Source of the DNA: Xenorhabdus koppenhoeferi
GTDB taxonomy: Bacteria; Pseudomonadota; Gammaproteobacteria; Enterobacterales; Enterobacteriaceae
Direction of reading: 5' to 3'
NCBI RefSeq assembly: GCF_900116635.1
Contig: NZ_FPBJ01000026.1
Coordinates: 1 to 41,810 of the forward strand
Length of the DNA stretch: 41,810 nt
Part shown: piece after piece, positions 33,587 to 41,810 of the stretch
Layout of the letters: every line of letters starts with the position of its first letter
How positions within the stretch are numbered: the stretch's first letter is position 1
Program-made: the position numbers and the translations under genes
Notes under the pieces: generated by a model
What the model saw: the letters and a program-made list of their open reading frames with translations, nothing else
What the model was told of the DNA's origin: nothing
The model's database searches: none

Positions 33587-33601
33587 ATATCAAATTGATA
33601 T
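33587..33601. promoter_or_regulatory. 15-bp palindrome upstream of the sulfhydrylase gene
   Basis: ATATCAAATTGATAT is a perfect palindrome about 275 bases before the start at 33877. The surrounding 33549-33876 is AT-rich with no gene. It could be an operator, but no known consensus (including the MetJ box) is matched. Confidence 0.35.
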
Positions 33602-33876
33602 ATATTAATATTTATTTTTGATATTGCTCTGTTATATTGTTATTTTGTAAATTAGGTGCAAATTTTGTTCTGATTTAGTAAGTTAACAATAAAATAGGAC
33701 ATAATAATGATATTTATCTTTTATAGATAAAATAATCAATTAATAGTAACAATATCGAAATAAATTGATTCACTCTTCAATTCAATAAAGGAATTCCAGA
33801 TCAATCGAAACAAGTGCACCAGTATTTTTGATTGTCAGTCTCGAGAGTAAATATCACTTAACTAAAGGAAATGACA

Positions 33877-35151
33877 ATGAAATTAGAAACCTTATCTATC
33901 CATGCCGGTTATTCACCTGATCCTAAAACTAAATCAGTTGCTGTCCCGATTTACCAAACAACTTCCTACGCTTTCGATGATTCCCAGCATGGTGCTGATC
34001 TCTTTGGTTTAAAAGTTGAGGGTAACATTTACACTCGCATAACAAATCCAACCAATGAAGTATTGGAAAAACGTGTCGCTGCTCTGGAAGGAGGCATTGG
34101 TGCACTTGCCGTTGCTTCTGGCATGGCGGCAGTTACCTACGCAATCCAGACTATCGCCACTATGGGAGATAATATTGTCTCCATAGCAAAGTTATATGGG
34201 GGAACACATAACTTAATGGCGCATACTTTCCCGAGTATCGGGATTGAAACTCGTTTTGTAGAGCATGACGATATTGAAGCCATTGAAGCGATGATCGATG
34301 AAAAAACCAAGGCAGTATTTTGCGAATCAATCACAAACCCCAGTGGAAATATTGTTGATATTCAAGCAATGGCGGAAGTCGCCCATCGCCACGGTCTTCC
34401 TCTTATTGTCGATAACACCGTTGCAACGCCTTACCTATGCCGTCCGTTTGAACATGGCGCAGATATTATCATCCACTCCCTGACTAAATATATCGGCGGT
34501 CATGGTACTTCTATTGGCGGGATGATTGTTGATTCAGGTAAATTCCCTTGGGCGGAACATAAAGATCGCTTTACGATTTTAAACACGCCGGATGCTTCAT
34601 ATCACGGAATAAACTACACCGAACACTTTGGTGCAGCGGCCTTTATTGCCCGTTGCCGTGTTGGACCACTGCGTAGCATGGGTGCAGCATTGTCTCCTTT
34701 TAATGCTTTCTTGATCTTGCAGGGTCTCGAAACACTGGCACTTCGCATGGAGCGACATACAGAAAATGCCTTGAAAACTGCCCAATATTTAGAACAACAC
34801 CCTCAGGTATCATGGGTTAAATATGCAGGGTTATCTACACACCCAGAACATAGTTTGGCTGTTCGTTATATGGGCGGAAAGCCAGCTTCTATTTTGTCCT
34901 TTGGTATCAAGGGAGGAAAAGAATCAGGTATACGCTTTATTGATGCCCTGCAATTAATTGTACGACTGGTCAATATCGGTGATGCTAAATCTCTGGCATG
35001 TCACCCAGCATCAACCACCCACAGTCAGCTAAGCGATAAAGAAATGGCAGATGCTGGTGTATCACAGGATTTAATCCGCCTATCCATTGGGCTTGAGCAC
35101 AGCGATGATATTATTGCTGATCTTGCACAGGCATTGGATGCAGCAAAATAG
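33877..35151 (+). CDS. O-acetylhomoserine sulfhydrylase-type PLP enzyme (Cys/Met metabolism family)
   Basis: This is a 424-residue protein. I prefer the ATG at 33877, because AGGA is seven bases upstream of it but only one base from the ATG at 33871. It has the cystathionine gamma-synthase-family fold: YTRITNPTNEVLEKRVAALE, SGMAAVTYAIQTIA, VDNTVATPYLCRPFEHGADI, the PLP-Lys in HSLTKYIGGHG, and the C-terminal LACHPASTTHSQLS with RLSIGLEH. Length and SLTKYIGGHGTSIGGMIVD fit the O-acetylhomoserine aminocarboxypropyltransferase group more than MetB/MetC. It would make homocysteine from O-acetylhomoserine and sulfide; a methionine gamma-lyase activity cannot be excluded. Confidence 0.8.
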   Translation: MKLETLSIHAGYSPDPKTKSVAVPIYQTTSYAFDDSQHGADLFGLKVEGNIYTRITNPTNEVLEKRVAALEGGIGALAVASGMAAVTYAIQTIATMGDNIVSIAKLYGGTHNLMAHTFPSIGIETRFVEHDDIEAIEAMIDEKTKAVFCESITNPSGNIVDIQAMAEVAHRHGLPLIVDNTVATPYLCRPFEHGADIIIHSLTKYIGGHGTSIGGMIVDSGKFPWAEHKDRFTILNTPDASYHGINYTEHFGAAAFIARCRVGPLRSMGAALSPFNAFLILQGLETLALRMERHTENALKTAQYLEQHPQVSWVKYAGLSTHPEHSLAVRYMGGKPASILSFGIKGGKESGIRFIDALQLIVRLVNIGDAKSLACHPASTTHSQLSDKEMADAGVSQDLIRLSIGLEHSDDIIADLAQALDAAK

Positions 35152-35176
35152 AGTTATAATAACTTAATTAACAACT

Positions 35177-35300
35177 TACCCAATAAATTTCAAGTCTCGG
35201 CTTTGTTGGCCGCACTCACTTACCCCGGTCACATAGTTATCTATGCTCCCGGGGATTTGCTCTCTTGCCGTCGCGATGCAACTTGAAATCCATTGTGTAT
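35177..35300. repeat. Dispersed palindromic repeat, copy R3
   Basis: It has the same ends and central CCCCGG/CATAG...CTATG/CCGGGG hairpin as R1. It is almost identical to R1 from the central hairpin to the right end. It shares its last three bases (TAT) with R4, so the two form a head-to-tail pair. Confidence 0.9.
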
Positions 35301-35423
35301 ACCCGTCGTCTTTCAAGTTGCAGCTTTGTTGGCTGCGCTCACTCACCCCTGTCACATAGTTATCTATGCTCCTGGGGGGTCATTCCCTTGCCGTCGTGCT
35401 GCATCTTGAAATCCATTGGGTAT
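35298..35423. repeat. Dispersed palindromic repeat, copy R4
   Basis: It starts TATACCCGTCGTCTTTCAAG and ends CATCTTGAAATCCATTGGGT. The central hairpin is slightly diverged (CCCCTG and CCTGGGG). It lies between the sulfhydrylase gene and the fec operon. Confidence 0.9.
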
Positions 35424-35460
35424 ATATATCCATAACGACTCTCTTTCATTTTTATTTTAT

Positions 35461-35479
35461 TGTAATGATAACCATTCTC
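35461..35479. promoter_or_regulatory. Fur-box-like operator upstream of fecA
   Basis: TGTAATGATAACCATTCTC matches the 19-bp Fur consensus GATAATGATAATCATTATC at 15 positions by eye. TATTAATAT at 35481-35489 could be the -10 region, so bound Fur would block it. In E. coli, fecA needs the FecI sigma factor. No fecI or fecR is present here. Confidence 0.75.
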
Positions 35480-35600
35480 ATATTAATATGGCTGCGTGAT
35501 AATTAACTTATAATACATTTAGCCATGTCTGAGCATACTGCCACTACACCCTGCTCATTCGACTTCATATATGGATACAAAAAATGATGATGGAGATGGT

Positions 35601-37928
35601 ATGACCCCTTTATGCGTTTTTCATAAAACAACACCTTTGATTACGGCTATTCGCCTGAGCCTGCTACCGCTGGTTGGCCTAAGCTCCCTGTCTGCATTCG
35701 CTGCACAGTATGACATCGCAGCCGGCGATCTGGACAAAGCACTCAATCAGTATGCAGCGCGCAGCGGGATCACGTTGTCGGTGGATGCCAGCCTGACGCG
35801 CGGTAAACAGAGCAACGGGCTGTACGGCGACTACGACGTGGAAACGGGCCTGAAGGCGCTGCTCGCTGGTAGCAAATTACAGCTCAAGTCGCTTGGTAAT
35901 AATAGCTGGACGCTGGAAACAGCTCCGATCTCCCAAGCGGATACGCTCGTCGTGGTGGGCGACTGGCTGGGTAACGCACGTGAAAACGATGTGTACGAAC
36001 ATGCCGGCGCACGTGATGTGATCAACCGTGAAGATTTCTCCAAAACGGGTGCCACTACCATGCGTGACGTGTTAAATCGTATTCCGGGTGTCAGCGCGCC
36101 GGAAAACAATGGTACTGGCAGTCACGATCTGGCGATGAGCTTCGGTATTCGTGGACTCAATCCACGCCTTGCCAGCCGCTCAACTGTATTAATGGATGGT
36201 ATTCCGGTTCCATTTGCGCCTTATGGTCAGCCGCAGCTCTCGCTTGCCCCCTTATCTCTGGGCAACATGAACGCAGTAGACGTGGTGCGCGGTGGCGGCG
36301 CGGTGCGTTACGGGCCGCAAAGTGTGGGAGGGGTGGTTAACTTTGTCACCCGCGCTATCCCGCAGGGATTTGGCATTGAAGCCGGCGTCGAAGGCCAGTT
36401 GAGTCAGGTTTCTTCACAAGACAATCCGAAGGAGACGCACAACCTGATGGTGGGCGGTACGATGGATAACGGTTTTGGCTCAGCGTTGCTTTACTCTGGA
36501 TCCCGTGGCAGCGACTGGCGCGAGCACAGCGCCACCCGCATTGATGATGTTATGCTGAAAAGCAAATATGCGCCCAACGACGTGCATACTTTTAATAGTC
36601 TGCTTCAATACTATGATGGCGAAGCCGATATGCCTGGCGGTCTGTCACGTGCGAATTACGATGCCGATCGCTGGCAATCCACCCGCCCGTATGACCGCTT
36701 CTGGGGCCGTCGTCAGCTTGCAAGCCTCGGCTATCAATATCAGCCGGGCAATCAGCACAAATTCAATATTCAGGGCTTCTACACCCGCACGTTGCGCAGC
36801 GGCTATCTGGAGCAGGGAAAACGCATCACCCTTTCCCCACGCTACTACTGGGTGCGTGGTATTGAGCCTCGCTACAGCCAGAGCTTTATGATGGGCTCAT
36901 CCGCGCATGAAGTGGGAATAGGTTATCGCTATGTTAATGAATCAACTCATGAAATGCGTTACTACACTGCAACAACCAGTGGTCAGTTGCCCTCAACGTC
37001 CAGCCCGTACGACCGCGATACGCGTTCAGTTACCGAGGCTCACGCCTGGTATATTGATGATAAAATCGATATCGGCAACTGGACTATCACACCCGGTATG
37101 CGTTTCGAACATATCGATTCATACCAGAACAACAACCTGAAGCATAAGCATAATGAAGTGAGATATAACGCGCCGCTCCCCGCGCTGAATGTGCTCTATC
37201 ACGTGACTGGCAACTGGAATATTTATGCCAACACAGAAGGCTCCTTTGGCACCGTCCAGTACAGCCAAATTGGCAAGGCTGTGAAAAGCGGCAGTGTGGA
37301 ACCAGAAAAAGCGCGAACCTGGGAAGTCGGCACCCGATACGACGACGGCGCTCTGACTGCGGAAATGGGGCTGTTCCTGATTAACTTCAATAATCAGTAC
37401 AGCTCCAACCAGACCAACGACACGGTGACCGCACGTGGTAAAACCCGTCACACCGGGCTGGAAACCCAGATGCGGTACGATCTTGGCGATCTGATGCCAA
37501 CGCTGAAAAACCTCTCCGCCTATGCAAGCTATGCGTATGTAAATGCAGAGATCCGCGAAAGTGGCGACACCTACGGAAATCAGGTACCGTTCTCACCAAA
37601 ACACAAAGGTACTTTTGGGGTGGACTACAAACCGGGCAACTGGACGTTCAACCTGAACAGTGATTTCCAATCCAGCCAGTTTGCGGATAACGCCAATACC
37701 GTTACAGAGAGCGCCGATGGCAGCACTGGCCGTATTCCTGACTATATGCTGTGGGGTGCGCGCGTATCGTATGACTTCGGACCGGAAATGGCCAATCTGA
37801 ATCTGGCGTTCGGTGTGAAGAACATCTTCGACCGTGAGTACTATACCCGCTCTTATGACGACAACAACAAAGGTATCTATGCCGGACAGCCCCGCACGCT
37901 GTATATGCAGGGTTCCGTGAAGTTTTAA
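35601..37928 (+). CDS. fecA: Ferric citrate outer-membrane receptor FecA
   Basis: This is a 775-residue protein from the ATG at 35601 ([13 protein letters not shown]), aligned with the 774-residue E. coli FecA; an in-frame ATG at 35571 would add ten non-homologous residues. It has a signal peptide ending at SAFAAQ and the N-terminal STN signalling domain ([20 protein letters not shown], about residues 35-110). The TonB box region is [12 protein letters not shown], followed by the plug ([20 protein letters not shown]) and a 22-strand barrel ending in Phe. The protein is close to E. coli FecA throughout. The signalling domain is kept although its partners FecR and FecI are absent. Codon use is GC-rich, unlike the neighbours. 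Confidence 0.97.
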   Translation: MTPLCVFHKTTPLITAIRLSLLPLVGLSSLSAFAAQYDIAAGDLDKALNQYAARSGITLSVDASLTRGKQSNGLYGDYDVETGLKALLAGSKLQLKSLGNNSWTLETAPISQADTLVVVGDWLGNARENDVYEHAGARDVINREDFSKTGATTMRDVLNRIPGVSAPENNGTGSHDLAMSFGIRGLNPRLASRSTVLMDGIPVPFAPYGQPQLSLAPLSLGNMNAVDVVRGGGAVRYGPQSVGGVVNFVTRAIPQGFGIEAGVEGQLSQVSSQDNPKETHNLMVGGTMDNGFGSALLYSGSRGSDWREHSATRIDDVMLKSKYAPNDVHTFNSLLQYYDGEADMPGGLSRANYDADRWQSTRPYDRFWGRRQLASLGYQYQPGNQHKFNIQGFYTRTLRSGYLEQGKRITLSPRYYWVRGIEPRYSQSFMMGSSAHEVGIGYRYVNESTHEMRYYTATTSGQLPSTSSPYDRDTRSVTEAHAWYIDDKIDIGNWTITPGMRFEHIDSYQNNNLKHKHNEVRYNAPLPALNVLYHVTGNWNIYANTEGSFGTVQYSQIGKAVKSGSVEPEKARTWEVGTRYDDGALTAEMGLFLINFNNQYSSNQTNDTVTARGKTRHTGLETQMRYDLGDLMPTLKNLSAYASYAYVNAEIRESGDTYGNQVPFSPKHKGTFGVDYKPGNWTFNLNSDFQSSQFADNANTVTESADGSTGRIPDYMLWGARVSYDFGPEMANLNLAFGVKNIFDREYYTRSYDDNNKGIYAGQPRTLYMQGSVKF

Positions 37929-37937
37929 TTGTTAATG

Positions 37938-37960
37938 CCCGGCGCTTTTGCAGCGCCGGG
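37938..37960 (+). terminator. Intercistronic hairpin after fecA
   Basis: CCCGGCGC (37938-37945) and GCGCCGGG (37953-37960) form an 8-bp GC stem just after the fecA stop, without a T run. In E. coli a hairpin at this place is associated with higher fecA than fecBCDE mRNA; the same differential expression is likely here. Confidence 0.7.
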
Positions 37961-37990
37961 TAAGCGCAATGTCATCTGGTCTACAGGATC

Positions 37991-38045
37991 TGTGTGTATC
38001 GAAAACCTTGTGTATTTGAAAACATTGTGTATTGAAAACATTGTG
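37991..38045. repeat. Short tandem repeat before fecB
   Basis: The unit TTGTGTATTGAAAACA (16-17 bp) occurs three times with small differences (TGTGTATCGAAAACC, TTGTGTATTTGAAAACA, TTGTGTATTGAAAACA) and a further partial TTGTGG that leads into the fecB ribosome-binding site. Confidence 0.85.
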
Positions 38046-38056
38046 GAGTGAATATT

Positions 38057-38947
38057 TTGCCTTTTATTCGCATTTTTTTCGCAAGTCTGTTTGTGTTCGC
38101 AAGCCAGTCCCTTGCTGCTACTGTTCAGGATGAGCATGGCACTTTTACACTCAATAAAACACCGCAACGCATCGTGGTGCTGGAACTGTCGTTCGCCGAT
38201 GCGTTGGCGGCGGTGGACCTCAGTCCGGTGGGGATCGCTGACGACAACGATCCGAATCGCATTCTGGCGGATGTGCGCGCCCATTTGAAATCCTGGCAAT
38301 CGGTCGGAACGCGCGCGCAGCCTAGCCTTGAAGCCATCAGCGCCCTGAAACCTGATCTGATTATCGCCGACAGCAGCCGTCATGCAGGTATCTATACCAC
38401 ATTGCAGGAAATTGCCCCGGTTCTGTTGCTCAAATCACGCAATGAAACATACAAAGAAAACCTGCAATCGGCAGCAATTATTGGCGAAGTAGTAGGAAAA
38501 ATCGCGGAAATGCAGACGCGACTCAAACTGCACAGCGAGCGGATGGCAAAGTGGGCGAGCCTGCTGCCTGAAGGTACAAGTGTGGCATTCGGCACGTCAC
38601 GTGAACAACAATTCAATCTGCACACCAGCGGAACATATACCGGCGAAGTGCTGACAGCGCTCGGACTGAAGGTTCCCACGCCCGCCGGTCAGACATCGAT
38701 GCCGTCAATAAACCTTGAGCAACTGTTGTCGATCAACCCGTCATGGCTACTGGTGGCACATTATCGTCAGGAGAGCATTGTGAAACGCTGGCAGCAGGAC
38801 ACGCTGTGGCAAATTCTTACGGCCGCGCAAAAACAGCAAGTCGCGGTGGTCAACAGCAATGCCTGGGCGCGGATGCGTGGGATTTTCGCGGCAGAGCGCA
38901 TTGCCAGCGATACAGTAAAGATCTTTCACCATCAGATGCATTACTGA
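38057..38947 (+). CDS. fecB: Ferric citrate periplasmic binding protein FecB
   Basis: This 296-residue protein is close to E. coli FecB (300). It has a signal peptide (FASLFVFASQSLA), ATVQDEHGTFTLNKTPQRIV, LELSFADALAAVDLSPVGIA, LEAISALKPDLIIADSSRHA, and the C-terminal RMRGIFAAERIASDTVKIF. GGAG at 38045-38048 favours the TTG at 38057 as start; the GTG at 38048 overlaps the GGAG and would be too close. It carries iron-citrate to the FecCDE transporter. fecC begins six bases after its stop. Confidence 0.93.
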   Translation: MPFIRIFFASLFVFASQSLAATVQDEHGTFTLNKTPQRIVVLELSFADALAAVDLSPVGIADDNDPNRILADVRAHLKSWQSVGTRAQPSLEAISALKPDLIIADSSRHAGIYTTLQEIAPVLLLKSRNETYKENLQSAAIIGEVVGKIAEMQTRLKLHSERMAKWASLLPEGTSVAFGTSREQQFNLHTSGTYTGEVLTALGLKVPTPAGQTSMPSINLEQLLSINPSWLLVAHYRQESIVKRWQQDTLWQILTAAQKQQVAVVNSNAWARMRGIFAAERIASDTVKIFHHQMHY

Positions 38948-38953
38948 TACGAA

Positions 38954-39964
38954 ATGAAGCGTATTCAACACCCGGCGCTGTTGTGGGGGATCCCTGCTGC
39001 GGCGCTTATTGCTATTTTCTGGCTGAGTCTGTTTTGCTACTCAGCCCTTCCTATTTCTGCGTTTGATGCGCTGCACGCGCTGGTGCCGGGGCACAGGCCA
39101 ACATTGCCCGAAGCATTGCCCGAAGCACTGGTGCAAAACTTGCGTCTGCCGAGAACCCTGCTCGCCCTTGCCATTGGTGCAAGTCTGGCACTCTCGGGGG
39201 CGTTGCTGCAAACCCTCACCCATAACCCGTTGTCCTCGCCTTCTTTGCTTGGCATCAATAGCGGTGCAGCGCTGGCTATGTCGCTGACCAGTGCACTCAG
39301 CCCATCACTGATCGAGGGTTTTTCCATCGCATTTATTGCCGCCTGTGGTGGTGGCGTAAGCTGGCTGCTGGTGATGGCGGCGGGTGGCGGTTTCCGGCAA
39401 GAACAGGATCGCAACAAGCTGATCCTCGCCGGTATCGCGCTTTCAGCGCTCTGCATGGCGCTGACCCGCATCACGCTGCTGCTGGCAGAAGATCATGCGT
39501 ATGGCACTCTTTACTGGCTGGCAGGCGGTGTCTCACATGCACGCTGGCAGGAGTTCTGGCAACTTTTCCCGATAGTCGTGCTGACAACGCCCATCGTACT
39601 GCTGCTGGCCAACCAGCTTAATCTGCTTAACGTCAGCGACAGCACCGCCCACACACTTGGCGTAAACCTGCCGCGTCTGCGACTGGGGATTAATGCGCTG
39701 GTGCTTTTGCTGGTGGGTGCCTGCGTCAGCGTTGCTGGTCCCATCGCATTTATTGGTCTGTTGATACCGCATCTGGCACGGTTCTGGATTGGCTACAACC
39801 AGCGCAACGTACTGCCTATGAGTATGCTGTTGGGCGCGACGCTGATGCTACTGGCCGATATACTCGCCCGTGCTCTGGCCTTCCCCGGTGAGCTGCCTGC
39901 GGGCGCAGTGCTGGCACTGCTCGGTGCACCCTGCTTTGTCTGGCTGGTGAGGAAACGCGGATGA
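38954..39964 (+). CDS. fecC: Ferric citrate ABC transporter permease FecC
   Basis: This 336-residue polytopic inner-membrane protein is of the FecCD/BtuC family. Signatures are LRLPRTLLALAIGASLALSG, LLQTLTHNPLSSPSLLGINS, and the cytoplasmic LVGACVSVAGPIAFIGLLIP with HLARFW that contacts the ATPase. E. coli FecC is 332 residues. The four extra residues come from an in-frame 12-bp duplication in the first periplasmic loop (PEALPEAL). The stop overlaps the fecD start (ATGA). Confidence 0.95.
   Translation: MKRIQHPALLWGIPAAALIAIFWLSLFCYSALPISAFDALHALVPGHRPTLPEALPEALVQNLRLPRTLLALAIGASLALSGALLQTLTHNPLSSPSLLGINSGAALAMSLTSALSPSLIEGFSIAFIAACGGGVSWLLVMAAGGGFRQEQDRNKLILAGIALSALCMALTRITLLLAEDHAYGTLYWLAGGVSHARWQEFWQLFPIVVLTTPIVLLLANQLNLLNVSDSTAHTLGVNLPRLRLGINALVLLLVGACVSVAGPIAFIGLLIPHLARFWIGYNQRNVLPMSMLLGATLMLLADILARALAFPGELPAGAVLALLGAPCFVWLVRKRG
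39104..39127. repeat. In-frame 12-bp tandem duplication inside fecC
   Basis: TTGCCCGAAGCA occurs twice head to tail (39104-39115 and 39116-39127), adding Leu-Pro-Glu-Ala to the protein compared with E. coli FecC. Confidence 0.95.
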
Positions 39965-40917
39965 AAATCGTGTTTCTAATCTGTATCACCCTGGTGCTGG
40001 CGTTCTGTTCCCTATTGTCGCTCAGGATGGGGGCTACCCCACTGCCGTGGCACGCGCTCCTGACGGACTGGCGCAGTGGCAGTGAACACGATTACTTACT
40101 GATGTTGTATCGCCTGCCACGGCTTTTGCTGGCGCTGTTTGTTGGCTCGGCGCTCGCTGTTTCTGGCGTACTGGTGCAGGGCATCGTACGCAATCCACTG
40201 GCTTCGCCGGATATTCTCGGTGTAAACCACGCCGCCAGTCTGGCGACGGTCGGCGCGCTGCTTCTGCTGCCTTCGCTGTCGGTTATCTGGCTACCGTTGC
40301 TGGCATCTGCCGGCGGTATGGCCGCGCTGGTGCTGCTACGTGCGTTGGTGAATACCTCGTTTCCCATGCGTTTTGCGTTGACGGGTGTAGCCCTTTCCGC
40401 CTGCTGGGCAAGTATAACCGATTACCTGATGCTTTCCCGTCCGCAGGATGTAAACAACGCTCTGTTGTGGCTGACGGGCAGTTTATGGGGGCGGGGGTGG
40501 ACTTTTGTTGCGGTGGCAGTACCACTGCTGGCTGTCTTAATTCCGCTGAGCCTGTGTTTTTGTCGCGACCTCGATCTGCTGGCGCTAGGCGATGCGCGAG
40601 CCGGAACGCTCGGCATTGCGGTTCCGCGCGTGCAGCTTTGGGGGCTGATACTGGCGGTAGCACTCGCGGCGACCGGCGTCGCCGTATGTGGCCCTATCAG
40701 TTTTATTAGTCTGGTGGTTCCTCATATGGTGCGAAAAATCACGGGCGGACGTCACCACTGGCTACTGCCCGTTTCCGCGCTGACAGGTGCGTTGCTGCTG
40801 GTCGTCGCGGATTTACTGGCACGAACAATTCATCCGCCTCTGGAATTGCCGGCAGGTGTGCTGACCGCAATCATTGGCGCACCGTGGTTTGTATGGCTGC
40901 TTGTGAGAATGCGTTAA
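39961..40917 (+). CDS. fecD: Ferric citrate ABC transporter permease FecD
   Basis: This 318-residue protein matches E. coli FecD in length. It is a FecCD-family permease with about ten membrane helices: YRLPRLLLALFVGSALAVSG, VQGIVRNPLASPDILGVNHA, and the ATPase-contact segment AVCGPISFISLVVPHMVRKI. It pairs with FecC as the transmembrane channel. It overlaps the fecC stop by four bases, and fecE starts at the base after its own stop. Confidence 0.95.
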   Translation: MKIVFLICITLVLAFCSLLSLRMGATPLPWHALLTDWRSGSEHDYLLMLYRLPRLLLALFVGSALAVSGVLVQGIVRNPLASPDILGVNHAASLATVGALLLLPSLSVIWLPLLASAGGMAALVLLRALVNTSFPMRFALTGVALSACWASITDYLMLSRPQDVNNALLWLTGSLWGRGWTFVAVAVPLLAVLIPLSLCFCRDLDLLALGDARAGTLGIAVPRVQLWGLILAVALAATGVAVCGPISFISLVVPHMVRKITGGRHHWLLPVSALTGALLLVVADLLARTIHPPLELPAGVLTAIIGAPWFVWLLVRMR

Positions 40918-41688
40918 ATGAAATTACATATAGATAATCTGACCATCGGGTATAATAACCGCCCTGTTCTGGATGCACTGTCACTCGTCCTGCCGCCTGG
41001 AAAAATCACCGCACTTTTAGGCCCTAACGGTTGTGGTAAATCGACGCTATTGAAGTGTATTTCTCGGCAGTTAGCGACGAAACCCGGGACTATACTGCTT
41101 AACAATCAACCTATTACAACGTTTTCATCCCGCCAACTCTCACGCTGCATTGCTTTATTGCCTCAACATCATCTGACACCGGAAGGCATTACCGTTCGGG
41201 AGCTGGTCTCTTATGGCCGCAGCCCGTGGCTGTCACTATGGGGACGTCTCTCTGTAGAGGATAAAATGCGAGTGGAAGTTGCGATGGAAAAAACCGATAT
41301 GGAACATATGGCACAATGGCGGTTAACCGATCTCTCTGGCGGTCAGCGCCAGCGGGCGTTTCTGGCGATGATGCTGGCGCAGGATACACCTGTGGTGTTA
41401 TTGGATGAGCCTACCACTTATCTTGATATCAACCATCAGGTTGAGTTAATGAGACTTATGGGCGAACTAAAAACGCAGGGGAAAACGGTTGTGGCAGTTC
41501 TGCATGATCTTAATCAGGCCAGCCGCTGGTGTGATCATTTGGTGGTGCTGGCGGACGGCAAAGTGATGGCACAGGGAACGCCGGAAGTGGTCATACAACC
41601 AGAACTACTCAGAACCGTGTTTAGCGTAGAAGCTGAAATTCACCCAGAGCCGGTGTCGGGCAGGCCAATGTGCGTGGTGGTTGGTTGA
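40918..41688 (+). CDS. fecE: Ferric citrate ABC transporter ATP-binding protein FecE
   Basis: This 256-residue ATPase is close to E. coli FecE (255). It has Walker A GPNGCGKST (about residues 36-44), the Q-loop LLPQHH, the ABC signature LSGGQRQRAFLAM, Walker B TPVVLLDEPTTYLD and the H-loop VLHDLNQ. It powers iron uptake through FecCD. It is the last gene of fecABCDE. GC content falls slightly compared with fecB-D at its start, but it belongs to the same block. Confidence 0.95.
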   Translation: MKLHIDNLTIGYNNRPVLDALSLVLPPGKITALLGPNGCGKSTLLKCISRQLATKPGTILLNNQPITTFSSRQLSRCIALLPQHHLTPEGITVRELVSYGRSPWLSLWGRLSVEDKMRVEVAMEKTDMEHMAQWRLTDLSGGQRQRAFLAMMLAQDTPVVLLDEPTTYLDINHQVELMRLMGELKTQGKTVVAVLHDLNQASRWCDHLVVLADGKVMAQGTPEVVIQPELLRTVFSVEAEIHPEPVSGRPMCVVVG

Positions 41689-41810
41689 TCTTCTGGGGAA
41701 GCAATCTGATTATGGGTGACTTCTCACCGCCCTATCGGGCGATGCTTCTTATTTCGTTAGCCGTTGCTCGATAGTATCGAGACTGACGCAGCTTCCATAA
41801 GCAGAGACGA
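41689..41810. other. Downstream flank of fecE, unassigned
   Basis: A small inverted repeat (CGCCC 41729-41733 and GGGCG 41738-41742 by eye) follows fecE and could end its transcript. On the minus strand a frame open from the window edge ends SCVSLDTIEQRLTK and a stop near 41749. It may be the 3' end of another gene, but 20 codons are too few to identify. Confidence 0.3.

Noticed and set aside
41749..41810. Partial minus-strand gene at the right edge
   Set aside because: About 20 codons are visible and no family is recognisable, so it is only mentioned in the flank entry.

Overview
The window looks like a chromosome segment from a member of the Morganellaceae, most likely Xenorhabdus or Photorhabdus. 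This rests on three things: the enteric block mltC-yggX-mutY-trmB-yggL ... yggN ... hemW-rdgB-yggT-proC-yggS-yggR-yqgF-yqgE, the AT-rich codon usage, and a dispersed palindromic repeat of about 125 bp (four copies) of the kind I associate with these genera. The genus call is inference; no database search was run.

Positions 1 to about 11000 are one end of an integrated, conjugative-type element lying against the 3' end of a tRNA-Phe gene (11007-11082). It holds part of an IS1-family insertion (1-347), an IS200/IS605 tnpA remnant, a recombinase plus SGNH-hydrolase pair (1587-3106), a block of small genes ending in an ArdC-type antirestriction protein (3444-6178), a small lipoprotein, a frameshifted UvrD-like helicase (6581-8063), a TraI_2/MobH-type relaxase homologue with altered HD residues (8050-9690), and a tyrosine recombinase (9718-10788). 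The two most striking signals are non-coding. First, a structured sequence of about 200 nt occurs twice (about 638-850 and 3158-3372); nearly every stem is kept by compensatory changes, and a promoter-like sequence sits at the same distance upstream of both. Second, four successive leaders (3393, 4036, 4723, 4940) each carry three arms in which arm 1 can pair with arm 2 or with arm 3, and arm 3 is always followed by a T run. That is the layout of an attenuator. Several genes in the same block have frame breaks at homopolymers.

Positions 11087-28547 are mainly conserved housekeeping genes: cell-wall hydrolase MltC, oxidative damage proteins YggX and MutY, tRNA methyltransferase TrmB, glutaminase GlsB, nucleotide sanitation RdgB, HemW, proline synthesis ProC, PLP homeostasis YggS, and YqgF/YqgE. 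Compared with E. coli, glsB sits between yggL and yggN, yggU is absent, and an accessory stretch (17000-22480) carries an iron-siderophore-type binding protein, an internally deleted YbhB-like gene, a YrdC-domain protein, a LysR regulator and a second LeuC/LeuD-type hydro-lyase pair.

Positions 28548-35430 are accessory: a three-gene outer-membrane operon (beta-barrel, short Omp85-like barrel, DUF4056 lipoprotein), a MarR regulator next to a broken maleate isomerase-like gene, a remnant of an outer-membrane barrel gene, four palindromic repeats, and an O-acetylhomoserine sulfhydrylase-type gene.

Positions 35431-41688 are a complete, visibly GC-richer fecABCDE ferric citrate uptake operon without fecI/fecR. 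A Fur-box-like sequence lies directly upstream. It looks horizontally acquired from an Enterobacter/Klebsiella/Escherichia-like source.
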